This document shows, one piece after another, positions 10,937 to 20,716 of a DNA stretch of 64,000 bases. The position numbers and the translations under genes were made by a program. Where the stretch lies: assembly GCF_000814905.1 (NCBI RefSeq), contig NZ_JXAG01000054.1:48145-112144 (forward strand). Direction: 5' to 3'. Source of the stretch: Enterobacter sp. Bisph1 (GTDB taxonomy: Bacteria; Pseudomonadota; Gammaproteobacteria; Enterobacterales; Enterobacteriaceae). The notes under the pieces are model-generated. The model searched no databases, was not told the DNA's origin, and saw only the letters and a program-made list of their open reading frames with translations. The stretch's first letter is position 1; each line of letters opens with the position of its first letter.

Positions 10937-13090
10937 TTAGACACTCACTGACACGTCCAGTTTCTCAGTTGGCCAAAAAGTTACGCCTTGTTCCGCCATG
11001 CGTTTCAGCGGTTCGCAAGGGGCAAAACGTTCGCCGTACTGCGCCTGAAGGCGCTGCATCGTCGCCACCACTTCACCGATACCGAGGGCGTCCATATAAT
11101 GGAACGGCCCGCCCAAAAACGGCGGAAAACCGATGCCAAACACGGCGCCGATATCACCATCGCGCGCGCTGCGAATGACCTGTTCGTCAAAACAGCGGGC
11201 GGCTTCGTTAAGCATCAGCATTACACATCGTTCGGCGATCTGCTGCTGCGCGAGCTGGGGACCTTCGGAAACACCAATTAAGCGATAGATGGAAGGGTCC
11301 GGCTGTTTGTTGCTTTTACGCCCTTTCGCCGGGTAAAGATAGAAACCCCGCTCATTTTTTCTCCCTTTGCGATCGTCATTCAAGATTGCATTCACAACGC
11401 TTACAGGCGCGCTAAATCGCTCGCCCCAGGCAGCTTCCAGTACCGGGATAATTTTGGTGCCGGTATCGATCCCAACTTCGTCCAATAGCTGGATGGGGCC
11501 TACCGGGAAACCGAATTTCACCAGCGCCCGATCGATAGTTTCAATGCGCTGCCCTTCGTTCAGCAGACGCATGGCTTCATTGATATAGGGCGCGAGAATA
11601 CGGTTGACGTAAAACCCGGCTTTATCAGCCACCACGATCGGCGTTTTGCCCTGCTTTTTCGCCAGCTTCACGGTAGTGGCAATCGTCTGCTCATCGGTTC
11701 CGGCGTGGGGAATAACTTCAACCAGCGGCATTTTCTCCACCGGGCTGAAATAATGTAAACCAATTACTTTTTCCGGGCGCGCCGCGTTGGCAGCAATATC
11801 GCCGATGGGCAAGGATGAGGTATTGGAGGCAAAAATAGTGTGCGGCGCGCAGTGGGCTTCGATTTCGCCAACCATCTTCTGCTTCAGCGCCAGATCTTCA
11901 AATACCGCTTCAATCACCAGATCGCGATGGGCAAAGCCACGATAATCGAGCGAGCCGGAGATTTTCGCCATCTGGCCGTCGCGCTCGGCGGCTTTTAGGT
12001 GGCGGCGACGCACTTTCTTGTCGAGCTGCTGCCAGCTGTACTGCAGCGCATGGTTAATGCCTTTGGCGCTGATATCTTTAATGCGCACCGGTAAACCGGC
12101 TTTGCTGGCGGTGACAAACGCAATGCCGCCGCCCATTAGCCCACCGCCCAGCACACCAATCCCCTTCAGCGGAGCGGGTTCAACGCTGCTGCCGGGATCT
12201 TTTTTAATATCGGTACTGGTAAAGAAGAGATGGCGCAGCGCCTGGGACTGCGGCGTCATCGCCAGTTGACCAAAGGCGCGCGCTTCCGCGTCGTAACCGC
12301 TGCTGCGCCCCTGCGTAAGACCGGTTTCGATGACCGACAAAATGCGCGAAGCGGCAGGATAATTCCCCTGGGTTTTCTGCTCGGTTTTCTTCGCCACCAT
12401 GCGGAACAGCAGCCTGCGGCCAAGAGGCCCGGCAAGAATACGCTCGCGCACCGGCAGCTGTCGCGCCACAGGGCGACCTTTGGCAACCAGATCCACCGCG
12501 GCTTGCAGCAAAATGGATTGGGGAACCACATCATCCACCAGCCCCACTTTTAATGCCTGGCGCGGACGTAACTGTTTACCGGTGAGGATCATCTCCAGCG
12601 CGGTACTCACACCAATCAGGCGCGGCAAACGCTGCGTTCCGCCAGAACCGGGCAGCAAGCCCAACTGCACTTCCGGCAGCCCAAGCACCGTTTTGCTGTC
12701 GTCGGTACAGATTCGCAGATGGCACGCCAGCGCCAGCTCCAGACCACCGCCGAGGCAAGGGCCATGGATTGCAGCAATCACCGGGATCGATAATGCATGG
12801 ATTTCCGCCATCAACTGCTGACCCTGGCGGGCAAGTTCTTCCGCTTCTTTCGCCGTCTGGCAGCGGGCAATCATATTGATATCCGCCCCGGCAATAAAGT
12901 TGTCCGGCTTGGCCGAAATAAACACCACGCCACGCAGCGTTTTATTGTCACGGATCTGTTTTAAAATCCCGCGAACCTCCGTGGCGAACTCGGCCTTCAG
13001 GGTATTCATCTTCTCATGCGGAACATCAATGTTCACCACCGCCACATTGTCGGGACGGACGTGGAGAGTAAATGCCGATGTTGTGGTCAT
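10937..13090 (-). CDS. fadJ: Fatty acid oxidation complex subunit alpha FadJ
   Basis: Bifunctional enoyl-CoA hydratase and 3-hydroxyacyl-CoA dehydrogenase of the FadIJ beta-oxidation complex, used in anaerobic growth on fatty acids. The 717 residues fall into an N-terminal crotonase domain ([19 protein letters not shown] near 110, [20 protein letters not shown] near 138) and an NAD-binding dehydrogenase domain ([20 protein letters not shown] near 313, [14 protein letters not shown] near 410). Its ATG overlaps the fadI stop by 1 nt (TAATG), so subunits are made together. Confidence 0.97.
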   Translation of the reverse strand: MTTTSAFTLHVRPDNVAVVNIDVPHEKMNTLKAEFATEVRGILKQIRDNKTLRGVVFISAKPDNFIAGADINMIARCQTAKEAEELARQGQQLMAEIHALSIPVIAAIHGPCLGGGLELALACHLRICTDDSKTVLGLPEVQLGLLPGSGGTQRLPRLIGVSTALEMILTGKQLRPRQALKVGLVDDVVPQSILLQAAVDLVAKGRPVARQLPVRERILAGPLGRRLLFRMVAKKTEQKTQGNYPAASRILSVIETGLTQGRSSGYDAEARAFGQLAMTPQSQALRHLFFTSTDIKKDPGSSVEPAPLKGIGVLGGGLMGGGIAFVTASKAGLPVRIKDISAKGINHALQYSWQQLDKKVRRRHLKAAERDGQMAKISGSLDYRGFAHRDLVIEAVFEDLALKQKMVGEIEAHCAPHTIFASNTSSLPIGDIAANAARPEKVIGLHYFSPVEKMPLVEVIPHAGTDEQTIATTVKLAKKQGKTPIVVADKAGFYVNRILAPYINEAMRLLNEGQRIETIDRALVKFGFPVGPIQLLDEVGIDTGTKIIPVLEAAWGERFSAPVSVVNAILNDDRKGRKNERGFYLYPAKGRKSNKQPDPSIYRLIGVSEGPQLAQQQIAERCVMLMLNEAARCFDEQVIRSARDGDIGAVFGIGFPPFLGGPFHYMDALGIGEVVATMQRLQAQYGERFAPCEPLKRMAEQGVTFWPTEKLDVSVSV

Positions 13091-14397
13091 TATTCTGCCT
13101 CCAGAACCATTGCCGCACCCAAACCGCCTGCGGCACAGGCCGTTACCAGTCCAAAACCGCCGCCGCGACGTCGCAGCTCATGCAGAGTTTGGGTGATCAT
13201 GCGCGCACCTGTTGCGGCAAATGGATGCCCGTACGCTATAGAGCCACCGAGCACATTGAATTTACTCTCATCCACTTCACCCGTGGCTTGCGCGCGCCCA
13301 AGCACTTCGCGGGCAAAGCGATCGCTGGCCATCAATTTCAGGTTACTTAAAGTTTGCGCGGCAAAGGCTTCATGCATATCAAAAAGGGTTATATCAGCCA
13401 GCGTTAATCCGGCTCGCTCCAGCGCCAGCGGTGTCGACCACGCCGGGCCGAGCAGCATATCTTCACGCACGCCGATGGCGGTAAAGGCGTAGCTGCGCAG
13501 GTAGCCCAATGGCACCAGCCCCAGCTCTTTAGCGCGCGATTCCGTCATCAGAATTACTGCCGCTGCGCCATCCGTCAGCGGCGTACTGTTAGCGGCGGTT
13601 ACCGTCCCGTGTTTACGATCGAAGGCCGGGCGCAGCTTTGCGTAATCCGCCAGGCTTGAGTTGGTGCGTACGTTATTGTCTTTCTCAACGGGATCGCGAA
13701 ACGGCGGCGCGTAGGCGGTCATCACTTCGTCCGCCAGTTTGCCTTCCGTCCAGGCCTGCGCGGCGAGCTGATGTGAACGATGCGCCAGCGCATCCTGTTG
13801 TTCGCGGCTGATAGCGTAGGTTTTCGCCATCTGTTCAGCGGTATCGCCCATGCGCAGGCCGGTCGAATATTCAGCGACCGCCGGAGGCACGGGGAGCAGA
13901 TCGCGCAGACGCAGGCGCGAGAAAAGCTGCAGTTTCTGTCCCATGCTGCGCGCTTTGTTGGCATCCACCAGCGTTCGCGCCAGTTTTTTACTGACGCCTA
14001 TCGGCAGTACTGAAGAGGAGTCTGCACCACCGGCGATACCGGCGCGGATGGTGCCCGCCAGCAGGCTTTCGGTGACGTTGGCTACCGCCTGGAAGCTGGT
14101 CGCACAAGCGCGGCTGACGCTATAGGCGTCGGTATGGACGCTCATGCCGGTACCGAGCACGATTTCGCGGGCGATATTGGGCGCTTCAGGCATTTGAACC
14201 ACCTGGCCAAAGACCAGTTGTTCAATCACGTCGGGGGGAATTTCGCTACGCGCCAGCATCTCTCCTACAACCATCTTGCCGAGATCGATGGCCGGAACGC
14301 CGTGAAAAACGGTAGCCTGTCGGGCAAACGGGGTACGTAACCCACTGACAATGGCAATGCGGTCGCCCTGGCGGGTGACGAGCGGTAATGCCTTCAT
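13090..14397 (-). CDS. fadI: Acetyl-CoA C-acyltransferase FadI
   Basis: The beta-subunit thiolase of the FadIJ complex; it cleaves 3-ketoacyl-CoA to acetyl-CoA and a shortened acyl-CoA. The 435 residues are typical. The nucleophilic cysteine lies in [13 protein letters not shown] near residue 99. The C-terminal active-site elements are [19 protein letters not shown] and [19 protein letters not shown] FadR-like operator starts about 30 bp before the start codon. Confidence 0.97.
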   Translation of the reverse strand: MKALPLVTRQGDRIAIVSGLRTPFARQATVFHGVPAIDLGKMVVGEMLARSEIPPDVIEQLVFGQVVQMPEAPNIAREIVLGTGMSVHTDAYSVSRACATSFQAVANVTESLLAGTIRAGIAGGADSSSVLPIGVSKKLARTLVDANKARSMGQKLQLFSRLRLRDLLPVPPAVAEYSTGLRMGDTAEQMAKTYAISREQQDALAHRSHQLAAQAWTEGKLADEVMTAYAPPFRDPVEKDNNVRTNSSLADYAKLRPAFDRKHGTVTAANSTPLTDGAAAVILMTESRAKELGLVPLGYLRSYAFTAIGVREDMLLGPAWSTPLALERAGLTLADITLFDMHEAFAAQTLSNLKLMASDRFAREVLGRAQATGEVDESKFNVLGGSIAYGHPFAATGARMITQTLHELRRRGGGFGLVTACAAGGLGAAMVLEAE

Positions 14398-14427
14398 AAC
14401 ACTCCCCTGTTAACAGCGTAATACTTT

Positions 14428-14444
14428 AAGTGGTCTGACCTGAT
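14428..14444. promoter_or_regulatory. FadR operator upstream of fadI
   Basis: The 17-mer aagtggtctgacctgat matches 13 of the 16 specified positions of the FadR consensus, including the TGGTC-N-GACC core. Its position just upstream of fadI fits repression of fadIJ when no long-chain acyl-CoA is present. Confidence 0.8.
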
Positions 14445-14520
14445 AACAGTCTTAACCAATTTTTTACATTTCGCCAATGGGAGGGGGAAAGAAATGGGAG
14501 CTAAGGCACAGAGTTTGTTA

Positions 14521-14550
14521 AACAAAACGCTCCCAAAGATTGGGAGCGTT
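14521..14550 (-). terminator. yfcZ rho-independent terminator
   Basis: A 10-bp perfect stem, aacgctccca/tgggagcgtt, lies immediately after the yfcZ stop codon and is followed on the minus strand by a T-rich run. Confidence 0.85.
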
Positions 14551-14560
14551 GGCGGGACAC

Positions 14561-14845
14561 TTAACGCAGACCGAGCTGGAAAATCAGGGTTTCCGCTTCG
14601 CAGGCGAAAACAAAATCGATATCCAGGCGCACACCGTCGGCCACTTCAGTAAAGGTCGGGGTGATTTTGCAGGGATCGGACTCTACGCCACGCGCTCTGG
14701 CGCTCAGCGCGGCCAGGGTTTCGTCCGCGTCGCGACGGTCAGCGAAAACGCGGCTATAGGAGGCGGTGCAGTCGGAGTTGTCCATAATGGTACCAACATC
14801 CATACAGCAGCAAACCGGGGTTTCATCAGCACTGCATTTACTCAT
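14561..14845 (-). CDS. yfcZ: YfcZ/YiiS family protein
   Basis: A 94-residue cytosolic protein of unknown function that matches E. coli YfcZ, beginning MSKCSADETPVCCCMDVGTI with the unusual CCC cluster at residues 12-14. The open frame starts 17 codons earlier, but the ATG at 14845 is the conserved start. It is divergent from fadL with a 378-bp gap and is followed by its own terminator. Confidence 0.93.
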   Translation of the reverse strand: MSKCSADETPVCCCMDVGTIMDNSDCTASYSRVFADRRDADETLAALSARARGVESDPCKITPTFTEVADGVRLDIDFVFACEAETLIFQLGLR

Positions 14846-15090
14846 TGAAAATTTCCTCTGAATTCGCACCCAAGGTGCCAGATAAACGTTGTACATATTT
14901 TACTCCCCGACTGATTCGGGCTCCAGTCGTTAATCCAGCCTGCGGCGTTAAGTGACCGAAATCACACTTAAAAATGATCTAAAACAAAAATGATCTAATC
15001 GGCTGATTAACACCGGGGGCAATTTTGCTGGGCAGATCCCGTTTCGAAGATCACATTGGTAAAATCTTATATACATACTTGCAACATTTG

Positions 15091-15131
15091 CGCTGGTCGG
15101 ACCTATACTTCCGCCACTGGTCTGATTTGTG
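15091..15131. promoter_or_regulatory. Tandem FadR operators of fadL
   Basis: Two FadR-like 17-mers lie at 15091-15107 (core TGGTCGGACC) and 15115-15131 (core TGGTCTGAT). E. coli fadL also carries two FadR sites flanking its transcription start, with the first one nearly identical to this one. Confidence 0.82.
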
Positions 15132-15223
15132 AGAAGTACCTCAGACCCTACACTTCGCGCTCCTGTTACGGTGCGTAACAAATTTTGAATAAAAATAAAT
15201 CGATTTCGAATGAGGTTATGGTC

Positions 15224-16585
15224 ATGAGCCAGAAAACCCGGTTTACCAAGTCTGCTCTGGCAGTCGCAGTGGCAATCGTCTCTACCCAGGCCTGGTCCGC
15301 AGGCTTTCAACTCAATGAGTTTTCAGCTTCTGGCCTTGGCCGGGCTTATTCCGGTGAAGGCGCAATGGCTGATGACGCGGGCAACGTCAGCCGCAACCCT
15401 GCCCTTATCACCATGTTCGATCGCCCCACCTTCTCGGGTGGTGCGGTATTTGTCGATCCCGATGTTAACGTGAAGGGCCGTTCTGTTATTGGCAACAATG
15501 CCAGCCAGGACAATATTGCCCCGACGGCATGGGTGCCAAACCTGCACTTTGTCGCGCCGATCAACGAGCAGTTTGGCTGGGGCGCGTCCGTCACCTCCAA
15601 CTACGGTCTGGCGACGGAGTTTAACGACAGCTACGCAGCCGGCTCAATGGGCGGTAAAACCGATCTCGAAACGCTGAACCTCAACCTGAGCGGCGCGTAC
15701 CGTCTGGATAACCACTGGAGCTTCGGCCTCGGCTTTGACGCCGTATACGCACGGGCGAAAGTGGAACGCTATGCGGGCGATCTGCCGCAAATCATTGGTG
15801 CCGGTCTGCCAGGCCTGGTGCAATCTGGACAGCTAACCGCGCAGCAAGCCGCCGGTCTTGCCTCTCAAGCGGGTCGCATCGGTCGTGATACACAAATTGC
15901 TCATTTGAAAGGCGATGAGTGGGGCTTTGGCTGGAACGCCGGCATCCTGTATGAGCTGGATAAAAACAACCGCTACGGGTTTACCTACCGCTCTGAAGTC
16001 AAAGTCGACTTCGATGGCGATTATAAGAGCAGCCTGCCTGCTACGCTGAATCCGATCAACGCAGCGCTGGGTCTGGGCTTGCCGTATGGTACAGGCGGAG
16101 CGACCACCAATGGTTCCCTCTCCCTGCACCTGCCGGAAATGTGGGAAGTCTCAGGTTATAACCGCGTTGACCCACAATGGGCGGTTCACTATAGCCTGAC
16201 GTACACCAGCTGGAGCCAGTTCCAGGAGCTGAAAGCCACCGGTAACAATGGCCAGACACTGTTCTATAAAGATGAAAGCTTTAAAGATGCTTACCGCATC
16301 GCGCTGGGTACCACTTATTACATGGATGATAACTGGACCTTCCGCGCCGGTATCGCCTACGATGACAGCCCGGTTCCGGCAGACAAACGCTCCATCTCTA
16401 TCCCGGATCAGGATCGCCTGTGGCTGAGCACCGGTGCGACCTATGCCTTTAATAAAGATGCCTCTGTTGATGCTGGCGTCTCTTATATGCATGGCCAGAA
16501 AGTGAAGTTCTCCGAAGGCCCGTATAGCTTCGAGTCTGTAGGACGTGCATGGCTGTATGGCGTGAACTTTAACTACGCCTTCTGA
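15224..16585 (+). CDS. fadL: Long-chain fatty acid outer membrane transporter FadL
   Basis: A 14-strand outer-membrane beta-barrel that takes up long-chain fatty acids. The 453-residue precursor has a signal peptide ending STQAWSA-G near residue 25, followed by the conserved plug segment [20 protein letters not shown]. It ends with the C-terminal aromatic residue typical of barrels (NYAF). An Ala/Gln/Gly-rich extracellular stretch around residues 195-225 differs strongly from E. coli, as expected of a phage-exposed loop. The start at 15224 has a GAGG ribosome-binding site; an in-frame upstream ATG at 15185 would put extra residues before the signal peptide. Confidence 0.96.
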   Translation: MSQKTRFTKSALAVAVAIVSTQAWSAGFQLNEFSASGLGRAYSGEGAMADDAGNVSRNPALITMFDRPTFSGGAVFVDPDVNVKGRSVIGNNASQDNIAPTAWVPNLHFVAPINEQFGWGASVTSNYGLATEFNDSYAAGSMGGKTDLETLNLNLSGAYRLDNHWSFGLGFDAVYARAKVERYAGDLPQIIGAGLPGLVQSGQLTAQQAAGLASQAGRIGRDTQIAHLKGDEWGFGWNAGILYELDKNNRYGFTYRSEVKVDFDGDYKSSLPATLNPINAALGLGLPYGTGGATTNGSLSLHLPEMWEVSGYNRVDPQWAVHYSLTYTSWSQFQELKATGNNGQTLFYKDESFKDAYRIALGTTYYMDDNWTFRAGIAYDDSPVPADKRSISIPDQDRLWLSTGATYAFNKDASVDAGVSYMHGQKVKFSEGPYSFESVGRAWLYGVNFNYAF

Positions 16586-16600
16586 TAACCCATCAGGCAT

Positions 16601-16635
16601 AAAAAAAGGTGAGCGCAACTGGCTCACCTTTTTTA
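16601..16635. terminator. fadL / mlaA bidirectional terminator
   Basis: A stem ggtgagc/gctcacc with a 7-nt loop is flanked by seven A on one side and six T on the other, between the convergent fadL and mlaA. Confidence 0.9.
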
Positions 16636-16645
16636 TTGGTAGCGC

Positions 16646-17401
16646 TTATTGCGCATCGATATCTTTTAAATCGCCCTCGATCGCCTGCGCGTTCGGGTTC
16701 TCCTGCGGCTTGAGCTTGCCGCCGTTGGCAATAAAGTCGTGGCGCTGGAAGTAGGCTTCACGCACCAGTATGTACGGGTCGGAAGACTGGCGCAGCAGAC
16801 CATCGGAATCGAGTAGCTGCGCGCGCGTTTCAATCCCTTCTACCGTCCATTTACCTACCGACAGCGGCCATGTCAGCCATGAAAGCACCGGATAGAGCGT
16901 ATCCGCCATATCGCCCCCGTCTTCACGCAGGGTGAAGCTGCCATAGAACGGCAACTGGACATACGGACCGTAGCCGATGCCGTAATGCCCCAGCGTACTA
17001 CCGAAACGGTGCGGTTCAACGCGCTGCAGTTTCGGGTTCGCCGCACCGGCGACATCCATCAAACCGCCCATCCCGAGCAGGGAGTTCAGGAAGAAGCGGG
17101 TAAAATGCACCATCCCCTGGTAGGGATCGCCTTTTAAAAAGAAATTCACCATGGTCGCCGGCTCTTCAAGGTTGCTGGTGAAATTGCTCAGACCATTGCG
17201 CGCTGGCTGCGGCACATAATCACGCCAGGCCACCGCAACGGGTCTAAGAACATACGGATCCAGCACGTTGAAGTTGAAGTTGTACATGGTGCGGTTGAAT
17301 CCTTCCAGCGGGTCTGAACGTCCCTGCGGATCCTGACCGGAACTGGCACAACCGACCAGCACAGTAGTTGCCAGCGCAAGCGCTGACAGGCGAAATTTCA
17401 T
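16646..17401 (-). CDS. mlaA: Intermembrane phospholipid transport lipoprotein MlaA
   Basis: MlaA (VacJ) sits in the outer membrane with OmpC and removes phospholipids from the outer leaflet, handing them to periplasmic MlaC. The 251-residue precursor starts with a lipoprotein signal ending in the lipobox LVGC-A near residue 18. It contains DPLEGFNRTMYNFNFNVLDP, DYVPQPARNGLSNF and PHRFGSTLGHYGIGYGPYVQ, as in E. coli. I used the ATG at 17401, which places the lipobox correctly; the frame is open 18 codons further. Confidence 0.97.
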   Translation of the reverse strand: MKFRLSALALATTVLVGCASSGQDPQGRSDPLEGFNRTMYNFNFNVLDPYVLRPVAVAWRDYVPQPARNGLSNFTSNLEEPATMVNFFLKGDPYQGMVHFTRFFLNSLLGMGGLMDVAGAANPKLQRVEPHRFGSTLGHYGIGYGPYVQLPFYGSFTLREDGGDMADTLYPVLSWLTWPLSVGKWTVEGIETRAQLLDSDGLLRQSSDPYILVREAYFQRHDFIANGGKLKPQENPNAQAIEGDLKDIDAQ

Positions 17402-17714
17402 AGGTGTCTCCCTGGAGAAAATGGTCATCGCTACATGCCTTTCTGAATAACGCACTGGCGTTAAACGGCTTGCGCAGGTAATGTGCGACGCGTTGTTTCA
17501 GTGGGTATTCAGATATCTACTCAACGACTGAATGTCGTTGAGCCGCACCCAACACGCTTATAAGACTAATTTACTATTTTAAACACTCTTCAGGGAAATC
17601 GTATTGCCTTTGTTGCTTTTACGCCAATTTCAGACGATGCCGTCCCGGTGCCAGGACGAAACCCGCTACGCTTAAATTTTGTTGCCAATAGATAGAGAGA
17701 ATAGCGAGGCCATC
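17402..17714. other. Intergenic region mlaA-yfdC with an inverted repeat
   Basis: No gene is visible here. An 8-bp perfect inverted repeat ctcaacga/tcgttgag with a 7-nt loop lies at 17520-17542, about 120 bp upstream of mlaA and 170 bp upstream of yfdC. It has no T-run, so it is not an obvious terminator; it could be an operator or an RNA structure. Confidence 0.4.
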
Positions 17715-18656
17715 GTGGACAACCTTCAGGAAGAGAAAATCGACAAACACAGCGATGACATACAGGTAGAGAGCGACGAGAAGAAGAGTGGCAAGAAGAT
17801 TGAGCTTGATGAGGAGCGCCTGCCCTCGCGAGCGATGGCAATCCATGAACATATTCGTCAGGACGGTGAAAAAGAACTCGAGCGCGACGCCATGGCGCTG
17901 TTCTGGTCGGCTATTGCCGCTGGCTTATCAATGGGTGCGTCGCTGCTGGCAAAAGGGATTTTCCATGTGCAACTCGACGGCATTCCCGGCGGATTCCTGC
18001 TGGAGAACCTCGGTTATACCTTCGGCTTTATCATTGTCATTATGGCGCGCCAGCAGCTGTTTACCGAGAATACCGTTACCGCCGTGCTGCCGGTGATGCA
18101 AAAACCCAGTTGGGTTAACACCGGCCTGTTAATGCGCTTATGGAGCGTGGTACTGCTGGGTAATCTGGTCGGTACGGCCATTGCCGCGTGGGCGTTCGAG
18201 TATATGCCTATCTTCGATGAACAGACCCGCGACGCCTTTGTTAAAATCGGTATGGATGTGATGAAAAATACGCCGCTGGAGATGTTTTCCAACGCTATTA
18301 TTTCCGGCTGGATTATCGCCACCATGGTCTGGATGTTCCCGTCGGCGGGCTCGGCAAAAATCGTGGTGATCATTTTAATGACCTGGCTTATCGCGTTGGC
18401 GGATACCACCCATATTGTGGTGGGCGCGGTTGAGATCTTCTATCTGGTGTTTAACGGTACGCTGCACTGGAGCGAGTTTATCTGGCCTTTCGCCCTGCCG
18501 ACGCTTGCCGGGAATATCTGCGGCGGTACCTTTATTTTCGCCCTGCTCAGCCACGCGCAAATCCGCAACGATATGATCAACGCGCGCAAAGCTGAAGCAA
18601 AGGCGCGCGCCGATGAGCAAGCCCGGCAGCGCGATAGCGAAGAAAATGAGGCATAA
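17715..18656 (+). CDS. yfdC: Formate/nitrite-transporter-family protein YfdC
   Basis: A 313-residue inner-membrane protein of the FNT channel family with a charged N-terminal tail. E. coli YfdC is uncharacterised. Shared blocks are RLPSRAMAIHEHIRQDGEKE near residue 37, SAIAAGLSMGASLLAKGIF near 64, and ALPTLAGNICGGTFIFALLS near 270. I chose the GTG at 17715 because it aligns with the E. coli start (DN after the initiator) and has an upstream GAGG; an in-frame ATG 12 codons earlier is the alternative. In E. coli yfdC is followed directly by argW; here an islet separates them. Confidence 0.93.
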   Translation: MDNLQEEKIDKHSDDIQVESDEKKSGKKIELDEERLPSRAMAIHEHIRQDGEKELERDAMALFWSAIAAGLSMGASLLAKGIFHVQLDGIPGGFLLENLGYTFGFIIVIMARQQLFTENTVTAVLPVMQKPSWVNTGLLMRLWSVVLLGNLVGTAIAAWAFEYMPIFDEQTRDAFVKIGMDVMKNTPLEMFSNAIISGWIIATMVWMFPSAGSAKIVVIILMTWLIALADTTHIVVGAVEIFYLVFNGTLHWSEFIWPFALPTLAGNICGGTFIFALLSHAQIRNDMINARKAEAKARADEQARQRDSEENEA

Positions 18657-18865
18657 ACGGTGAGAGATTAATCATCTGGCGGTCCGGGAGCTTAACGCTT
18701 TTAGTAGCGGTATTTTTCGGTAGCGGTGATGTTTCACTCGCCCTAAAGCCTTCGGATCGCAACAGTACGCATTGTGCCCAGTGTCATATGGCCGGTTTTA
18801 GCTGTCGCCCATTCCTTGGATCTACTCAGGCTAAAAACGGAAGCCGGCAAGATATGATTAAATTG

Positions 18866-18888
18866 ACAAAAAAGCCCCAAAAGGGCTA
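18866..18888 (-). terminator. Rho-independent terminator overlapping a stop codon
   Basis: On the minus strand agccc/gggct forms a short stem followed by six T. The stem overlaps the stop codon of the small frame at 18886-19116. There is no other minus-strand gene nearby for it to serve. Confidence 0.6.
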
Positions 18889-19116
18889 GCATTCATTCAT
18901 CGGATAAATAATCATTTGAGACCCGTGCATCCCGCAAGGAAGAACGTTGAACGCCAGCGAAATCCTCCTGACATAATTAACAAAAGTTAATGCATAAATT
19001 GTCAGGCTGAGAGCTGATACTTCGACGCGTAACCGGGAATTAGCCTGGTATGCGATGATGGGGCATCCGGCATAATCGATGCTGTAGCAGCCAGTACAAG
19101 GGTTCTTCTGAAACAT
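18886..19116 (-). CDS. Possible small protein of unknown function
   Basis: A 76-codon frame with five cysteines and no family I recognise. Its stop codon sits inside a rho-independent terminator hairpin oriented for the minus strand, which argues that a transcript ends exactly here. There is no good ribosome-binding site before its ATG, so the frame may be chance and the terminator may end a shorter gene or a small RNA. The rest of the 500-bp gap from yfdC to 19158 shows nothing else. Confidence 0.3.
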   Translation of the reverse strand: MFQKNPCTGCYSIDYAGCPIIAYQANSRLRVEVSALSLTIYALTFVNYVRRISLAFNVLPCGMHGSQMIIYPMNEC

Positions 19117-19158
19117 ATTCAGACAAATAAACTTATCGTTTTTTCTAACGGGTGCGTT

Positions 19159-19425
19159 ATGCCATTGATTGAAGATTACACACCACCATCACCAGAATAC
19201 CTTGCACAATTGAAAGAATTTCTCGGTCGGACTGGCGCACAAATGGCAGATCTGGCCGGTCTGGCTGGCAGCAACCACTGGAGGAAATATACGGGTGGTG
19301 AATCGCCAAGGGTGATGGGAATGCACATGCTCTTTTTTATAGCTGCACAATTAGCCTTAAGCGAAGAAGAGCTCGAAAAAGTTGTCGATAAGATGCGAGA
19401 ACTTGGTGCCAATATTAACAAATAA
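19159..19425 (+). CDS. Small HTH-like (XRE-type) phage/islet regulator
   Basis: An 88-residue protein with a helix-turn-helix-like layout (LAQLKEFLGRTGAQMADLAG then NHWRKYTGGESPRVMGMHM). It resembles small putative XRE-type proteins found in enterobacterial prophages and islets; I know this type by pattern only, and DNA binding is unproven. It is the first plus-strand gene of the AT-rich islet, 40 bp before the O-antigen-ligase-like gene, and may be co-transcribed with it. Confidence 0.6.
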   Translation: MPLIEDYTPPSPEYLAQLKEFLGRTGAQMADLAGLAGSNHWRKYTGGESPRVMGMHMLFFIAAQLALSEEELEKVVDKMRELGANINK

Positions 19426-19465
19426 ACAGTAATTCATTTTGATGTAAAAAAGGATACGCATATAC

Positions 19466-20716
19466 ATGACCAGTTCGCATCCAGTGCAAGTAGTGAACAA
19501 AGCACTATATATGATAACATTCACACTGTTATTGTTAGTACTACCAACAGCATTCATTCATGAAAAAACAGCACGTGTTTTATTTTATTGGTGCGGTTAT
19601 TCATCGCTAATTGGATTATTGTTTAACGCTTTAACAATCAAGCTAGCTCTTACTCAGAAAAATATTAGCCTGGTATTTTTATCTCTAACGTGCCTTTTCT
19701 TAGGCTGGTCCGTATTGTCTAAACACTTTTCCAATGACACTTCTGAACTCTTATTTACCCCAGGAAAAAGATGGTTAGTTGCAGCGGCTATTGCCTTGTA
19801 CATTTTAAATATAAAGACGAAATTAAAACTACTCTCCAGCTCGAAAGTAATAATATCCATAATGGCTTTAGCTTTTATCGCTGCAAGTATATTTGGCATC
19901 ATTCAAGGCCTGACGAGTGACGAGCGTATTTTACTTGGGATTAACAGGGCAACGTTAACAGCATATGCGTATAGCGCCTTTACATTATCTTTTTCTTCTT
20001 TGATTGCGCTCACATATAAAAAGAAGCATAAGTATATACTCCAATCTATTATCCTCGGTGTTTCAACGTATGTTATTTTCCTGACTCAGACGCGTGCAGC
20101 CATGTTTATTCATCCTGTGCTTGGGTTATTTTTGCTGCTTACATGGATGTATAAAGACAAAGTTCTTAGTCTAAAAGTATTAACTATCTCTTTCTTATCA
20201 TTGATTGTAGTGATGGTCGCCAATTCAAATATTCTAATAACGCGATATGATTCTACCATGCAGGACATAACGCAATACAATCTTGGAAATGTCAATACTT
20301 CACTGGGCGTAAGGTTCAGTATGTGGAAGCTGGGGTTAATTACTTTTAGCGACTCCCCCTTTGGTCAGAGTGAAGTACAACGCAATAATAGCATTATTCA
20401 TTATTTACAGGATAATAAAGAACAATCTGCTGCAACTGAGTATTTACAAATTCACCTGCATAATGAATTTATTCAGTACGCATCAATATTTGGCATTTTT
20501 GGAATACTTGTGCTAGCCTCTTTTTTCTATATGCTTATCTTTAAAGTAAGCCAACCGTCTATTATTGGACCTGTAGGCATATCTACTGTATCTATATTGT
20601 TATATGGTGCTACAGATGTTTTATTAACTTCTATCGAGTTAATAGTGATTTTCTCTACAACAATCATACTTTCCTGCGTAGTTTGTGGTCAGAAAGAAGA
20701 AGGTAATAATAAATGA
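19466..20716 (+). CDS. O-antigen ligase / polymerase family membrane protein
   Basis: A 416-residue inner-membrane protein with about ten to twelve hydrophobic segments and the Wzy_C/WaaL family pattern. A large periplasmic loop runs from about residue 250 to 335. The arginine-bearing QTRAAMF segment lies just after residue 205 and a histidine-bearing HLHNEFIQYASIFGIFG segment after the loop; WaaL-type ligases use such Arg and His residues. The likely role is transfer or polymerisation of O-antigen or another lipid-linked glycan. Base composition is much richer in A+T than the flanking backbone, a sign of transfer. The start has an AAGGA site. Its stop overlaps the next ATG by 4 nt. Confidence 0.8.
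   Translation: MTSSHPVQVVNKALYMITFTLLLLVLPTAFIHEKTARVLFYWCGYSSLIGLLFNALTIKLALTQKNISLVFLSLTCLFLGWSVLSKHFSNDTSELLFTPGKRWLVAAAIALYILNIKTKLKLLSSSKVIISIMALAFIAASIFGIIQGLTSDERILLGINRATLTAYAYSAFTLSFSSLIALTYKKKHKYILQSIILGVSTYVIFLTQTRAAMFIHPVLGLFLLLTWMYKDKVLSLKVLTISFLSLIVVMVANSNILITRYDSTMQDITQYNLGNVNTSLGVRFSMWKLGLITFSDSPFGQSEVQRNNSIIHYLQDNKEQSAATEYLQIHLHNEFIQYASIFGIFGILVLASFFYMLIFKVSQPSIIGPVGISTVSILLYGATDVLLTSIELIVIFSTTIILSCVVCGQKEEGNNK

Noticed and set aside
15185..15223. An upstream ATG for fadL
   Set aside because: It would put thirteen extra residues before a normal signal peptide; the ATG at 15224 has the conserved start.
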